Counted from the first letter of the stretch, positions 36,307 to 44,565 are shown. The stretch is 59,023 nt of DNA from Bdellovibrio sp. (GCA_020723205.1 DYJF01000005.1:1-59023), one strand, 5' to 3'. Made by a program: numbers and translations. Notes: generated by a model from the letters alone, not told the origin.

Positions 36307-37155
36307 TCAATACTGATAAAATCCCCTTCCGCTCTTGCGGCCAAGCCAGCCGGCATCAACATATCTTTTAATCATCGGACACGGGCGATATTTCGGATCG
36401 CCCAACTCCGTGTGAAGGACGGTAAGTATCGCAAGTACGGTGTCGAGACCGATCAGGTCCGCGAGTGCGAGCGGCCCCATGGGAAAGTTGCAGCATGCGG
36501 TCATACAGTTGTCTATGTCCTCGCGGGAGGCCACGCCTTCGTTCAACGCATAAACGGCCTCGTTTATCATCGGCATCAGGACCCTGTTTGCGACGAAACC
36601 GGCCGAATCGTTCGAACGGACCATTGTCTTGCCCAGTTTCGCGATGAGATCGGCGACTATCTTCTCTGATGCGTCATCGGTTGCGAGCCCCTTTATTACC
36701 TCGACGCCCTTCATCAAAGGCACAGGGTTCATGAAGTGCATCCCGATGACCTTTACGGGTCGCTTCGTCGCCGCAGCTATCTTCGTAATTGAGATCGATG
36801 AAGTGTTCGTCGCAAGGATTGTGTCGGGTTTTGTGATCTCATCCAATTTTTTGAATATATCGAGTTTGAGCAACACGCTTTCCGTCGCGGCTTCAATAAT
36901 AAAATCGCAATCCTTCAAATCCTCGACCTTAACCTTAATTTTAATCCTTCCTAACGTATTTTTTTTCTCGTCTTCTGTGAGCTTGCCCTTCGAAACCGCT
37001 TTTTCAAGGAACGAAGTGATCGACTTGAGGCCCTTCTCGCAAAATTCCGTCTTGATGTCCTGCATCACGACGTCGAACCCCGCCGCCGCGAAGACCTGCG
37101 CGATGCCCGAACCCATCTGCCCCGCGCCGATGACACCTATTGTCTTGATCGTCAT
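36307..37155 (-). CDS. 3-hydroxybutyryl-CoA dehydrogenase
   Basis: 282 residues, a single-function short enzyme. NAD(P)-binding GAGQMGSGIAQVFAAAGFDV at the N-terminus; catalytic region GMHFMNPVPLMKGVEVI; substrate domain SAGFVANRVLMPMINEAV and NFPMGPLALADLIGLD. Oxidises 3-hydroxyacyl-CoA to 3-oxoacyl-CoA for the thiolase encoded just upstream. Confidence 0.95.
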   Translation of the reverse strand: MTIKTIGVIGAGQMGSGIAQVFAAAGFDVVMQDIKTEFCEKGLKSITSFLEKAVSKGKLTEDEKKNTLGRIKIKVKVEDLKDCDFIIEAATESVLLKLDIFKKLDEITKPDTILATNTSSISITKIAAATKRPVKVIGMHFMNPVPLMKGVEVIKGLATDDASEKIVADLIAKLGKTMVRSNDSAGFVANRVLMPMINEAVYALNEGVASREDIDNCMTACCNFPMGPLALADLIGLDTVLAILTVLHTELGDPKYRPCPMIKRYVDAGWLGRKSGRGFYQY

Positions 37156-37186
37156 AATTTACCCTCCGTCCTTGGCTCCTACACTT

Positions 37187-38371
37187 CTACACTTTAAGAC
37201 TTTCGACCGCGATCGCAGTTGCCTCCCCGCCACCGTTGCAAAGCGCCGCAATACCGCGTTTGGCGCCGCGCTCCTTCATCGCATAGACGAGCGTGGTCAG
37301 AATGCGAGCGCCGGAGGCGCCGATGGGATGACCCATAGCTACGGCGCCGCCCTTGACGTTCACCTTGTTCGGATCGAGAGAGAGCTCCCTGATCGCCGCC
37401 ATGGTCACTACGGAGAACGCCTCGTTCAGTTCGAAGAGGTCGACGTCGGCCGCTTTCCAGCCGGCTTTCGCCAGGACCTTGCGCGACGCTTCGATCGGCG
37501 CCGTCGTGAACCACTCCGGCTCCTGCGAATGGCAGGCGTACGCGACGATCCTTACAAGAGGCGCCAGCCCCTCTTTCTTCGCGCGCGTCTCGCTCATGAC
37601 GACCAGCGCAGCGGCGCCGTCGGATATCGACGACGCGTTGGCCGCCGTCACCGTACCGTCCTTGTTGAAGGCCGGCGAAAGCGTTGCGATTCTGTCGAAC
37701 TTGACCTTTCCCGGGTCCTCGTCCGTGTCGAAGATGAGCGGCTCCCCCTTCTTCTGCTTTATCTGAACGGGAACTATCTCCGCCTTGAAGGCGCCCTTTT
37801 CGATAGCCGCAAGCGCCTTTCGATAACTTGCCGCAGCGTATTCATCCTGCTCATCGCGCGTGAAACCGAATTTCTTCGCGCACATGTCGGCGCAGCTTCC
37901 CATGTGCTGGTTCGAGTATATGTCCCAGAGCCCGTCAAAGACCATCGTGTCGACGATCTGTCCGTTGCCTAGCCGGTATCCCGCACGCGCATTCGGCAGC
38001 GAGTACGGAGCGTTCGTCATGGATTCCATTCCGCCCGCGACGACGATCTCGCAATCCCCCGCTCGGATAATCTGATCGGCAAGCGACACGGAACGCAGCC
38101 CCGACGAACAGACCTTGTTTATCGTCAGCACGGAGACCTCTTTGGGGATGCCCGCGGCAAGCGCCGCCTGACGCGCGGGTGATTGTCCGAGCCCGGCAGG
38201 AAGAACGCATCCCATTATCACTTCATTTATTTCGGCCGATCTTACTTTTGCGCGCAGGACCGCTTCTTTGACGGCGATGGCGCCCAGATCGGGCGCGCGG
38301 AACGACGAGAGAGAACCTTGAAAGCTTCCGACAGGCGTTCTTGCGGCGGAAACGATGACGGACTGGCCCAT
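37187..38371 (-). CDS. acetyl-CoA acetyltransferase (classical thiolase)
   Basis: 394 residues from MGQSVIVSAARTPVGSF; AAAAGGGGG before this ATG rules out a start 123 bases earlier. Nucleophilic Cys in NKVCSSGLRSV, His in GHPIGASGAR and second Cys in ALCNGGGEATA are all present, in contrast to the two thiolase-fold proteins of the same cluster. It makes or cleaves acetoacetyl-CoA. The stop codon lies inside a half copy of the GTGTAG repeat family (about 37176..37195). Confidence 0.95.
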   Translation of the reverse strand: MGQSVIVSAARTPVGSFQGSLSSFRAPDLGAIAVKEAVLRAKVRSAEINEVIMGCVLPAGLGQSPARQAALAAGIPKEVSVLTINKVCSSGLRSVSLADQIIRAGDCEIVVAGGMESMTNAPYSLPNARAGYRLGNGQIVDTMVFDGLWDIYSNQHMGSCADMCAKKFGFTRDEQDEYAAASYRKALAAIEKGAFKAEIVPVQIKQKKGEPLIFDTDEDPGKVKFDRIATLSPAFNKDGTVTAANASSISDGAAALVVMSETRAKKEGLAPLVRIVAYACHSQEPEWFTTAPIEASRKVLAKAGWKAADVDLFELNEAFSVVTMAAIRELSLDPNKVNVKGGAVAMGHPIGASGARILTTLVYAMKERGAKRGIAALCNGGGEATAIAVESLKV

Positions 38372-38426
38372 GCGGCACCCCCTTTTTATGCCACGAGACA
38401 TAGTTTCGGGGCCATGTTTTGTAAAG

Positions 38427-39362
38427 TTATTTCCTCGGATCGTAGGGGTGTTTCTCGGCGAGTTCGGAGATGGTCTTCTTGAGGTCGCCTGCAATGTCCT
38501 TCGGAGGAACGATCTTCACGATGACGAATTCGTCGCCGCGTTTGCCTTTCTTTTCAAGGACCGGCGCGCCCTTGCCGCCCAAGCGAAACTTCTGCCCGCT
38601 CTCCGTACCGGCGGGTATCTTCATCTTCGCATGTCCTTCAAGTGTGGGCACCTCCACCGAACCGCCGAGGACGGCGTCATATATGGTGATGGGGATCTCC
38701 GTGTAGACGTCGGAGCCCTCCCTCCAGAAACAGTGATGGGGAGTAACGCGAATGTTCAGATAAAGATCTCCGGACTTCCCGCCGCCAAAGCCGGGCTGGC
38801 CCTTTCCGGCGATGCGCACCTTCGAACCGTTGTCCACGCCAGCTGGGATCTTTACGGTTATGTGCTCCACTTTGTCACCGCGCTTTATCGAAATCCTTCG
38901 CTCCGCTCCGTCTATGGCTTCGTTGAAAGAGACATCCACCTCCGTGAACGTGTCGCGACCGTTGACAGGCACCTCACCGCCCGGTCCCTGTGCAGGACCC
39001 CATTCCTTGCGCCTGCCGCCGCGCCTGATGCCGCCCATTTCAAAGAGCTGGCTGAAGAGATCGCCAAGATCGCCGAACCCTTGATGGTCCGCCCCGGGTC
39101 CGCCTTCCCATCTGAATCCGCCGGAGCCGGGTCCGCCGCCGGCTTGACCGGCATACGCGCCGAACATATCGTATTTCTTTCTCTGCTCGGCGTCGGACAG
39201 GACATTGTACGCCTCCGATATCTCCTTGAACTTTTCCTCGGAGGATTTGTCCCCCTTCGTGACATCGGGATGATACATCTTGGCGAGGCGGCGGTACGCC
39301 TTCTTTATCTCGTCGCCGCTGGCGTTGCGGGCCACACCCAACAACTGATAAAAGTCTTTCAT
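38427..39362 (-). CDS. DnaJ/CbpA-type co-chaperone
   Basis: 311 residues. J domain 1-65 with HPD ([10 protein letters not shown]), a Gly-rich linker ([16 protein letters not shown]), no zinc-finger domain, then two C-terminal substrate domains ([45 protein letters not shown]). It stimulates a DnaK partner. It lies ten bases after nuoI. Confidence 0.92.
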   Translation of the reverse strand: MKDFYQLLGVARNASGDEIKKAYRRLAKMYHPDVTKGDKSSEEKFKEISEAYNVLSDAEQRKKYDMFGAYAGQAGGGPGSGGFRWEGGPGADHQGFGDLGDLFSQLFEMGGIRRGGRRKEWGPAQGPGGEVPVNGRDTFTEVDVSFNEAIDGAERRISIKRGDKVEHITVKIPAGVDNGSKVRIAGKGQPGFGGGKSGDLYLNIRVTPHHCFWREGSDVYTEIPITIYDAVLGGSVEVPTLEGHAKMKIPAGTESGQKFRLGGKGAPVLEKKGKRGDEFVIVKIVPPKDIAGDLKKTISELAEKHPYDPRK

Positions 39363-39371
39363 GCTCCCCCG

Positions 39372-39884
39372 TTACAATGACGCTGAAAGCGAATTCGACC
39401 CCGGAGCCGAATTGTCCAGCAGTTTGTCCTTTGCATAGATAAGCGTGCTGCGGTCGAAGCTCGCGTTCTCGTATCTTCCCGTATCCATGCGAATGGCGTC
39501 GCACGGGCATGCCTCCACGCAGAGCCCGCAGAAGACGCAGCGCAGCTCATTTATAATGTAGCTCTTCGCCCGCTTTTCGACCTGCGGGTCCGCGACCTCT
39601 TCCGCCTCGATCTCGATGCAACCCGACGGACAGATCGTGGCGCAGAGCATACAGGCGGTGCAGCGGATAGTGCCGTCCTCCCTCTTCATCAGGCGGTGCT
39701 CCGCGCGGTACCCGGCAGGCAGCTGTTTTTTCTGCTCCGGATATTCTATTGTGATGCGGCGGTCCATGAAGATGACATTTCTTATGAAATGGCGAGCAGT
39801 GATGGCCATCCCGCGGATTATCTCCGGGAGATAGGCACGTTCCCACAGCGTCATCTTCTCTTTGCGATCAATCAAATATGCCAT
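39372..39884 (-). CDS. nuoI: NADH-quinone oxidoreductase subunit I
   Basis: 170 residues. Two 4Fe-4S clusters: CTACMLCATICPSGC and CVFCGLCVEACPCDA. The N-terminus ITARHFIRNVIF and the PEQKKQLPAGYRAEHRL segment are typical of complex I subunit I. No other nuo gene is in the window, so this copy is isolated from the usual cluster. Confidence 0.9.
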   Translation of the reverse strand: MAYLIDRKEKMTLWERAYLPEIIRGMAITARHFIRNVIFMDRRITIEYPEQKKQLPAGYRAEHRLMKREDGTIRCTACMLCATICPSGCIEIEAEEVADPQVEKRAKSYIINELRCVFCGLCVEACPCDAIRMDTGRYENASFDRSTLIYAKDKLLDNSAPGSNSLSASL

Positions 39885-39904
39885 TTGCCTTTTGCCCTTA
39901 TCCT

Positions 39905-40459
39905 TCAGCCCTTTCCCTTTGCCACTGTTATCTCCTTTTGCGCCTGATATTTTCCCTTTTTGTCCGCATAAGAAACGTCGCAGGGCTCATCGGCGCCTAA
40001 GAACAATATCTGCCCGATCCCTTCGCCGGCGTAGATGCGGACGGGAAGTTTCGTCCCGTTGATGATGGAAAGCGTAGCGAACCCCTCCCACTCCGGTTCG
40101 AACGGTGTGACATTCACGTGGACACCGCATCTGGCGTAGGTTGATTTCCCGTAGCAGATGGTTATTACGTCGCGCGGTATCCTGAAATACTCAAGCGACT
40201 GTGCAAGGACGTAGCTGTTGGGAGGAATATCGCAATGCTCGCCCTCGAAATCCCTGAAATGAACGTGCGCAAAGTTCTTGGGATCGATTATCCCCTTCTC
40301 TTCCGGCTCGAATATCTTGAACTGTTTGCTTATGCGAAAATCGTATCCGTAGGAGGAAACCCCGAAAGATATCCCTTGGCGTATCTGCTCCTTTGCGAAC
40401 GGTTCGATCATTGCGTGCGCGGCCGCCATCTTCGCTATCCATTTGTCGGATTTGACCAT
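39905..40459 (-). CDS. dcd: dCTP deaminase
   Basis: 184 residues from [15 protein letters not shown] at the right distance selects this ATG over others 6 and 27 bases upstream. Deaminates dCTP to dUTP for dTTP synthesis. Motifs [33 protein letters not shown] and [12 protein letters not shown] are diagnostic. Divergent from mtgA. Confidence 0.92.
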   Translation of the reverse strand: MVKSDKWIAKMAAAHAMIEPFAKEQIRQGISFGVSSYGYDFRISKQFKIFEPEEKGIIDPKNFAHVHFRDFEGEHCDIPPNSYVLAQSLEYFRIPRDVITICYGKSTYARCGVHVNVTPFEPEWEGFATLSIINGTKLPVRIYAGEGIGQILFLGADEPCDVSYADKKGKYQAQKEITVAKGKG

Positions 40460-40561
40460 GGGCATCCCCCTCTTTGAACGCTTCAACTACGTTATTTGGG
40501 CCCTTCTGTCAATCGCAGCACGTTGACATCGTCAACCTTTATTGCGAAACTTAAAGGCGTG

Positions 40562-41230
40562 ATGACAAAAGATACAAAAAGAAAGATCGCGTCCTCTATC
40601 GTTGTGACCATCGGCATCTTCTGGATGATCGGTCTTTACAGGACGTTCGCGACTCCGTGCCTGTTCTATCTCAACTATCTCCCCCCCTACAGGACGGCCT
40701 TCATGCGGCTGTATCACGGGGAAAAAGACCTCCGCTACAGGTGGACCCCTATCAAGAAGGTCTCTCCCTACCTGCGCCAGGCGGTCGTGCTCGCCGAGGA
40801 CGACCGTTTCTTCGAGCACAACGGATACGACTGGGAGGCGATAAAGAAAGCGGCAGAGATCGACTGGAAGAAGAAGCGCTTCGCGCGCGGCGCGTCCACA
40901 ATAACGCAGCAGCTCGCCAGGAACCTCTACCTCTCCCCGGCCAAAAACCCGCTGCGCAAGATCAAGGAGTTCCTAATCGCTTTGAAGCTCGAACGCGAAC
41001 TGCCGAAAGAGAGGATCTTGGAGCTGTACCTGAACGTAGTCGAATGGGGCAACGGCGTCTACGGCGCCGAGGCGGCGGCAAGGCATTATTTCGGCGGTTC
41101 GGCGGCGAGCTTGGGCAAGCATGAAGCCGCGTTCCTTGCTGCAATCCTTCCAAAGCCCAGATTCTACGACAGGTACAGAGGGGGACCGTACCTTCAAAGG
41201 AGGATCGCCTCTATAGAAACGCGCCTATAA
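40562..41230 (+). CDS. mtgA: monofunctional peptidoglycan glycosyltransferase
   Basis: 222 residues from MTKDTKRKIASS. One N-terminal membrane helix (IVVTIGIFWMIGLY), then the GT51 motifs: EDDRFFEHNGYDW with the catalytic Glu, RGASTITQQLARNLYLS, LERELPKERILELYLNVVEWGNGVYGAEAAA. Polymerises lipid II into glycan strands. It ends in the bidirectional terminator shared with the histone gene. Confidence 0.93.
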   Translation: MTKDTKRKIASSIVVTIGIFWMIGLYRTFATPCLFYLNYLPPYRTAFMRLYHGEKDLRYRWTPIKKVSPYLRQAVVLAEDDRFFEHNGYDWEAIKKAAEIDWKKKRFARGASTITQQLARNLYLSPAKNPLRKIKEFLIALKLERELPKERILELYLNVVEWGNGVYGAEAAARHYFGGSAASLGKHEAAFLAAILPKPRFYDRYRGGPYLQRRIASIETRL

Positions 41231-41260
41231 AAAAAGGCCCGGCGATAAGCCGGGCCTTTG
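41226..41260. terminator. bidirectional rho-independent terminator (mtgA / histone)
   Basis: 11-bp GC-rich stem AAAGGCCCGGC / GCCGGGCCTTT. The leftward side is followed by seven T, so it is strongest for the histone gene. Confidence 0.88.
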
Positions 41261-41276
41261 TTCATGCAGTTCGAGA

Positions 41277-41456
41277 TTAGATGTCGCGGTCCTTGATCGT
41301 CTGACGGCCGTTGTCCTTCGCGCGCTCTGCGGCCTTGTCCAAAAGTTCCTTCACCGCATCGGAGAGAGCTTCCACTGCCGTTTCGGACGTCTGCAGACCC
41401 TTCTCTTTCACGTACTCTTTTACCTTCGATACGACGACCAGAATTTCCTTCGCCAT
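41277..41456 (-). CDS. bacterial histone-fold DNA-binding protein
   Basis: 59 residues, starting MAKEILVVVSKVKEYVKEKG with AAGGAGG seven bases upstream. It reads as one minimal histone fold: helix 1 (3-20), loop LQTSE, long helix 2 (about 26-49, VEALSDAVKELLDKAAERAKDNG), then GRQTIKDRDI. The Arg-Thr pair and the TIKxxDI ending match archaeal histones such as HMfB (GRKTIKAEDI). The final helix is almost absent, as in the short Bdellovibrio histone Bd0055. It has its own transcription unit and terminator. DNA binding and chromatin role follow from the family; oligomer form is unknown. Confidence 0.88.
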   Translation of the reverse strand: MAKEILVVVSKVKEYVKEKGLQTSETAVEALSDAVKELLDKAAERAKDNGRQTIKDRDI

Positions 41457-41561
41457 GGCTGCCTCCTTATATTAAAAGGTTTATATTCAATAAGCCGACG
41501 GATTGTGTTTAACGGCCCCTAAATTGTCAAACAAAAAATTCGCACTTTAAGGGCAGTTTCG

Positions 41562-41590
41562 TTGACATATTCTTGATGCTCTGGTACAGC
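41562..41590 (+). promoter_or_regulatory. candidate sigma-70 promoter of the tRNA unit
   Basis: TTGACA, 17 bases, TACAGC; the -35 is perfect, the -10 is weak. It is about 30 bases before tRNA-Lys. Confidence 0.45.
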
Positions 41591-41620
41591 ACGCGCCCGA
41601 TTCGTATGACTTGAAAAATT

Positions 41621-41693
41621 GGGCCGCTAGCTCAGCTGGCAGAGCACCGCCCTTTTAAGGCGGGTGTCCCCAGTTCGAACCTGGGGCGGCTCA
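41621..41693 (+). tRNA. tRNA-Lys (TTT)
   Basis: Full cloverleaf: acceptor GGGCCGC/GCGGCTC with one G-U pair, D stem GCTC/GAGC, anticodon stem CCGCC/GGCGG with loop CTTTTAA (anticodon TTT), T arm CCCAG-TTCGAAC-CTGGG. CCA is not encoded. Confidence 0.96.
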
Positions 41694-41701
41694 CAGAAAA
41701 G

Positions 41702-41782
41702 CAGTCGTAAGTTCTAAGTCGTAAGTCTTAAGAAGAGTTTTTTCCTTGATTCTCTGCTCTTACGACTTAAAACTTACGACTG
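41702..41782. repeat. GTCGTAAGT-type hairpin repeat between tRNAs
   Basis: CAGTCGTAAGTTCTAAGTCG at the left and CGACTTAAAACTTACGACTG at the right form an imperfect inverted repeat of about 35 bases per arm. It separates the two tRNA genes. Confidence 0.75.
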
Positions 41783-41789
41783 TATTACT

Positions 41790-41862
41790 GTCCCCATCGT
41801 CTAGAGGCCCAGGACACCGCCCTTTCACGGCGGCGGCGGGGGTTCGAATCCCCCTGGGGACG
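41790..41862 (+). tRNA. tRNA-Glu (TTC)
   Basis: Acceptor GTCCCCA/TGGGGAC, anticodon stem CCGCC/GGCGG with loop CTTTCAC (anticodon TTC), T arm GGGGG-TTCGAAT-CCCCC. CCA is not encoded. Its last 17 bases begin the repeated module described next. Confidence 0.95.
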
Positions 41863-42101
41863 CAAGGGTTTGAGTAGGACTTAATGTCCTACTCAAACCC
41901 TTCAGTTTTTGGGATGAGAACCGGTGCCGCAAGGCGCCTTGTTCTGACCGAGCGCGGGGACCCAAACGAAGTTTGGGTGCGCGAGGAAATACCCGAAGCG
42001 CGACAGCGCGAAGGGTGGAATCCCCCTGGGGACGCAGACAGGAATTCACGACACCGCAAGGTGTTGGGAATTCCTGTTTAAATTTCGGGGGTGAGAACCG
42101 G
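41846..42101. repeat. two-step repeat of the tRNA-Glu 3' end with palindromes
   Basis: GAATCCCCCTGGGGACGCA occurs at 41846..41864 (tRNA 3' end) and again, identical, at 42018..42036. After each copy comes a strong palindrome: 17-bp arms at 41864..41902, and CAGGAATTC/GAATTCCTG with an inner ACACC-GCAA-GGTGT at 42039..42076. Then follows TGAGAACCGG (41915..41924 and 42092..42101). The first module also has further hairpins (GCC-GCAA-GGC, ACCCAAAC-GAA-GTTTGGGT). No open frame is supported. Stepwise insertion at a tRNA attachment site or a structured RNA are the main explanations. Confidence 0.7.
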
Positions 42102-42164
42102 CGTCTTGTACAAAGAATTCCGCAAAACTTTACAAACGATTATAAATCATAATAATATCTTATC

Positions 42165-42512
42165 ATGGTGACTAAAGCCGAACGCAAAAAGAAAGTGAAC
42201 TGTTGGGAATTTATGAGGTGTGGCAGAGAGCCGGGCGGGGTAAATGCCAGCGAGCTCGGCGTTTGTCCCGCCGCTATCTGCAAAGAAGCGGACGGAATTC
42301 ATGGCGGAATCAATGCCGGACGATGTTGTTGGGTAGTGGCCGGCACCTTTTGTAAGGGCGATATTCAGGGATCATTTGCAAAGAAGATACATGATTGTTT
42401 GGCATGCCCGTTCCATTGCAATGTTATTAATGAGGAGGATGGTGAATATGGTGAAGGTTTCATGCAGTACAAGGAAATTTTTGAGGTGATAAAAAAACGA
42501 TCCAAGGGTTGA
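42165..42512 (+). CDS. two-CW-domain protein
   Basis: 115 residues. Two CW-type cysteine segments: NCWEFMRCGREPGG with LGVCPAA, and GRCCWVVAGTFC, then CLACPFHCNVI. This matches the small two-CW family of deltaproteobacteria and relatives, whose Cys residues probably bind metal or a cofactor; function is unknown. It stands alone, and the preceding sequence is AT-rich. Confidence 0.75.
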   Translation: MVTKAERKKKVNCWEFMRCGREPGGVNASELGVCPAAICKEADGIHGGINAGRCCWVVAGTFCKGDIQGSFAKKIHDCLACPFHCNVINEEDGEYGEGFMQYKEIFEVIKKRSKG

Positions 42513-42639
42513 TGCTCCAATTGAACCACCCGTCACGAAACCATTTGAATTCGCTCGGTGCGCGGCGTCGCAATTCAGGGGCTTTATGCTGGACAAAATA
42601 TTATGATGGTAGTTAGTTAGCCGTCAAAGGGGAGGGCCC

Positions 42640-43251
42640 ATGAAGATTACCAAGAGAACAGTGACCGTCGTTATCATGGCGATCGTGATGTTCAGCGCTG
42701 CCGCATTCACGGGCTGCGGAGGATCAGATACTTCGACGCCGACGAAGGTCATCTCCACCGATGCCACTGTAAATAAGGGTCTTCTGACGAGCTTCACCGG
42801 ACCGAACTCGGTCACGATATCCGGAACGTGGACGAACACGACATATGGCTCCACAGGCGACGTTACCGTGAACGTGGTATTCGACGCTACGACCAATGTC
42901 GCGACCGTTGTCTTCGACATCGACGGCAACGTCTATGGCGGAACGGACCCCGCTCCGGAAACATTCACACTGAACATGACCGACTTCATAAATAACGGCA
43001 CCGCGACCCTGACCTTTACTTCGGCAGTCTACGGGGATGTCTCCGCGACACTGACCTTCTACACAGATAACACCGGTATCTTTTCAGGCACGGCGACGAA
43101 CGCACCGAATGCATCCGTCACGAACGCCTCCTTTTCCGGCACATTTGAAATAAGCGGTTCGGCTGTCTCTTTCACCATTGACGCGGCGCAATTCGATTTT
43201 AGCGGCGTGAGAATCACTTGCACCAGCAGTTTGACGTCGACGATCAATTAG
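42640..43251 (+). CDS. small secreted lipoprotein
   Basis: 203 residues. Type II signal peptide with lipobox FTGC (Cys about residue 24) followed by GGSDTSTPTK. The mature part is Thr/Asn-rich beta-sandwich-like (VTISGTWTNTTYGSTGDVTVNVVFD, VSFTIDAAQFDFSG) with paired Cys only at the end. Ribosome site GGGGAGG. Similar in style to the lipoprotein at 43757..44308, but the sequences are not clearly homologous. Function unknown. Confidence 0.75.
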   Translation: MKITKRTVTVVIMAIVMFSAAAFTGCGGSDTSTPTKVISTDATVNKGLLTSFTGPNSVTISGTWTNTTYGSTGDVTVNVVFDATTNVATVVFDIDGNVYGGTDPAPETFTLNMTDFINNGTATLTFTSAVYGDVSATLTFYTDNTGIFSGTATNAPNASVTNASFSGTFEISGSAVSFTIDAAQFDFSGVRITCTSSLTSTIN

Positions 43252-43256
43252 GTCTT

Positions 43257-43652
43257 ATGGAGAGCCCTCTGGCAAACACCTATAAGAACAAGATATGGGA
43301 CGTGTACGCGCATGCCGTCTCGACGATAAGCATTCTGGCACTCGTGGTAGCATTTGTAATAGGCGCCTACGACCTCGTTAAACTGGCCTTTCCCGCTTTT
43401 ACGCTCAACTCGGCCCTGCACGAAAAGTACCGGACCAATGAGTCATACACCGAGTTCGGCACATTCAAAAAGGAACTCTCCGAAGATAAGATATCCCGTG
43501 AGCGAACAGCGAACTATGATAAGTTGGTGAGAATGGAGCGGCGCGACGCGCTACAGCGTCTCGTCAAAGTTGCTTCGGCCGTTATTGTCATCGCGATCTT
43601 GAACGGCGCACTTGTGCTTATAGGCCGCAAGAGATCCGAGCGGACCCCCTGA
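43257..43652 (+). CDS. two-helix membrane protein
   Basis: 131 residues from MESPLANTYKNK. Membrane segments about 16-46 (AVSTISILALVVAFVIGAYDLVKLAF) and about 106-125 (ASAVIVIAILNGALVLIG), separated by a charged domain of about 55 residues. It starts five bases after the lipoprotein stop, so it is probably co-transcribed. No family recognised. A TTG start 39 bases upstream is possible but would overlap the lipoprotein gene. Confidence 0.6.
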   Translation: MESPLANTYKNKIWDVYAHAVSTISILALVVAFVIGAYDLVKLAFPAFTLNSALHEKYRTNESYTEFGTFKKELSEDKISRERTANYDKLVRMERRDALQRLVKVASAVIVIAILNGALVLIGRKRSERTP

Positions 43653-43697
43653 TATGCGGATGGCAATGCTTTGGAATTAGAACCGCCTATTATATTT

Positions 43698-43727
43698 TTG
43701 ACACTGGGGCCAAATTAGTGCTATTTA
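43698..43727 (+). promoter_or_regulatory. candidate sigma-70 promoter
   Basis: TTGACA, 18 bases, TATTTA, about 30 bases before the lipoprotein gene. Confidence 0.45.
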
Positions 43728-43756
43728 CGCTTTAATCATCGGAAAAAGGGGGAAAT

Positions 43757-44308
43757 ATGAAAAAAATGGCGATGTGGGGATTCGCGGCGGTATCGGTCTT
43801 GTTCGTTGCCGCATGCGGCGGAGGGGGCAGCGGTATCTCGGTGACCTGTGCCCCGGGCACTTTGTCTCCGATAACCGACGTAACTGGCAGCTGGCAGGTA
43901 GCGGTCACGAATATTGTCTCGACGTGTCCCACGCCTCCGAACTGGATAACATGCAATGTCACGCTGCAGCAGAATGACGGCGGCGAGGTCAGTCTGACCT
44001 CATCAAACAACTGCAGTGTGAACATAACCGTTGAGGGCCAAACGGTGACGAGCTCCGATTATACGTCCATCAGCGGTTTCGGAGGAGCGGTGGACGGCAC
44101 CACTTTTTACTGGCTGGCAAACCTAAGGACGGCCATTGACGAAGAGGGATTCTCGTACGAGGAGACCGATTCCGTGACCTGCGATACCATCACAAGTTTT
44201 GGTGACGGTTCGACATCGGAGATAGCCACGACAACGACATATTCAAGCAGCATCGCCGGCGATGGCACCTGCACGGGCACGGCGACCGTGACGTTCACGC
44301 AGATATAG
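43757..44308 (+). CDS. small secreted lipoprotein
   Basis: 183 residues. Signal MKKMAMWGFAAVSVLFVAAC with lipobox VAAC and a GGGGSG tether. The mature part has several Cys (VTCAPGT, STCPTPPNWITCNVT, NNCSVNI, SVTCDTI, GTCTGTA) suggesting disulfides, and alternating Thr/Ser beta-strands. Own promoter and terminator. Function unknown. Confidence 0.75.
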   Translation: MKKMAMWGFAAVSVLFVAACGGGGSGISVTCAPGTLSPITDVTGSWQVAVTNIVSTCPTPPNWITCNVTLQQNDGGEVSLTSSNNCSVNITVEGQTVTSSDYTSISGFGGAVDGTTFYWLANLRTAIDEEGFSYEETDSVTCDTITSFGDGSTSEIATTTTYSSSIAGDGTCTGTATVTFTQI

Positions 44309-44337
44309 AAAACGGTCTGAAAAGATCAGTCGAAGCA

Positions 44338-44369
44338 GAACGGCCGGCCTTGCGCCGGCCGTTCTTTTT
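44338..44369 (+). terminator. rho-independent terminator
   Basis: 11-bp perfect stem GAACGGCCGGC/GCCGGCCGTTC, five-base loop, five T. Ends the lipoprotein transcript. Confidence 0.9.
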
Positions 44370-44429
44370 AGGTTTGTGTGAGACAAAACCGCGACAGGTC
44401 CGCATTTGAACGGCCTTTCCAGAAACCTT

Positions 44430-44459
44430 TTGACGGGATTGCCATCGATTTGCTATAAT
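44430..44459 (+). promoter_or_regulatory. strong sigma-70 promoter for a small RNA
   Basis: TTGACG, 18 bases, TATAAT (perfect -10). The predicted start falls two bases before the closing stem of the RNA. Confidence 0.75.
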
Positions 44460-44465
44460 AATGCT

Positions 44466-44565
44466 AACCGAGCGAGAAGTGAGGGAAGCGCCACCGTAAA
44501 TGCCCCGTAGAAGGGGTAATATGAATGGAGGAATTGGCCGCCCGAACTCAACGCTCGGTTTTTTT
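44466..44565 (+). ncRNA. unidentified structured small RNA, about 100 nt
   Basis: Closed by CCGAGCG (44468..44474) pairing with CGCTCGG (44552..44558), directly followed by seven T. Inside, TGAGGG can pair with CCC-GAA-CTCA, GCGCCA with TGGCCGC, and CCCC-GTAGAA-GGGG forms the apical hairpin. There is no start codon with a useful frame and no gene downstream on this strand: rsmB converges and its stop overlaps the T-run. It lacks the SRP RNA tetraloop/GGAAGCAG core and is too short for 6S RNA. Two GGA motifs occur, but their role is unknown. Confidence 0.65.

Noticed and set aside
44466..44565. SRP (4.5S) RNA
   Set aside because: The size fits, but the conserved GGAA tetraloop and GGAAGCAG-type core are absent; the apical loop reads GTAGAA.
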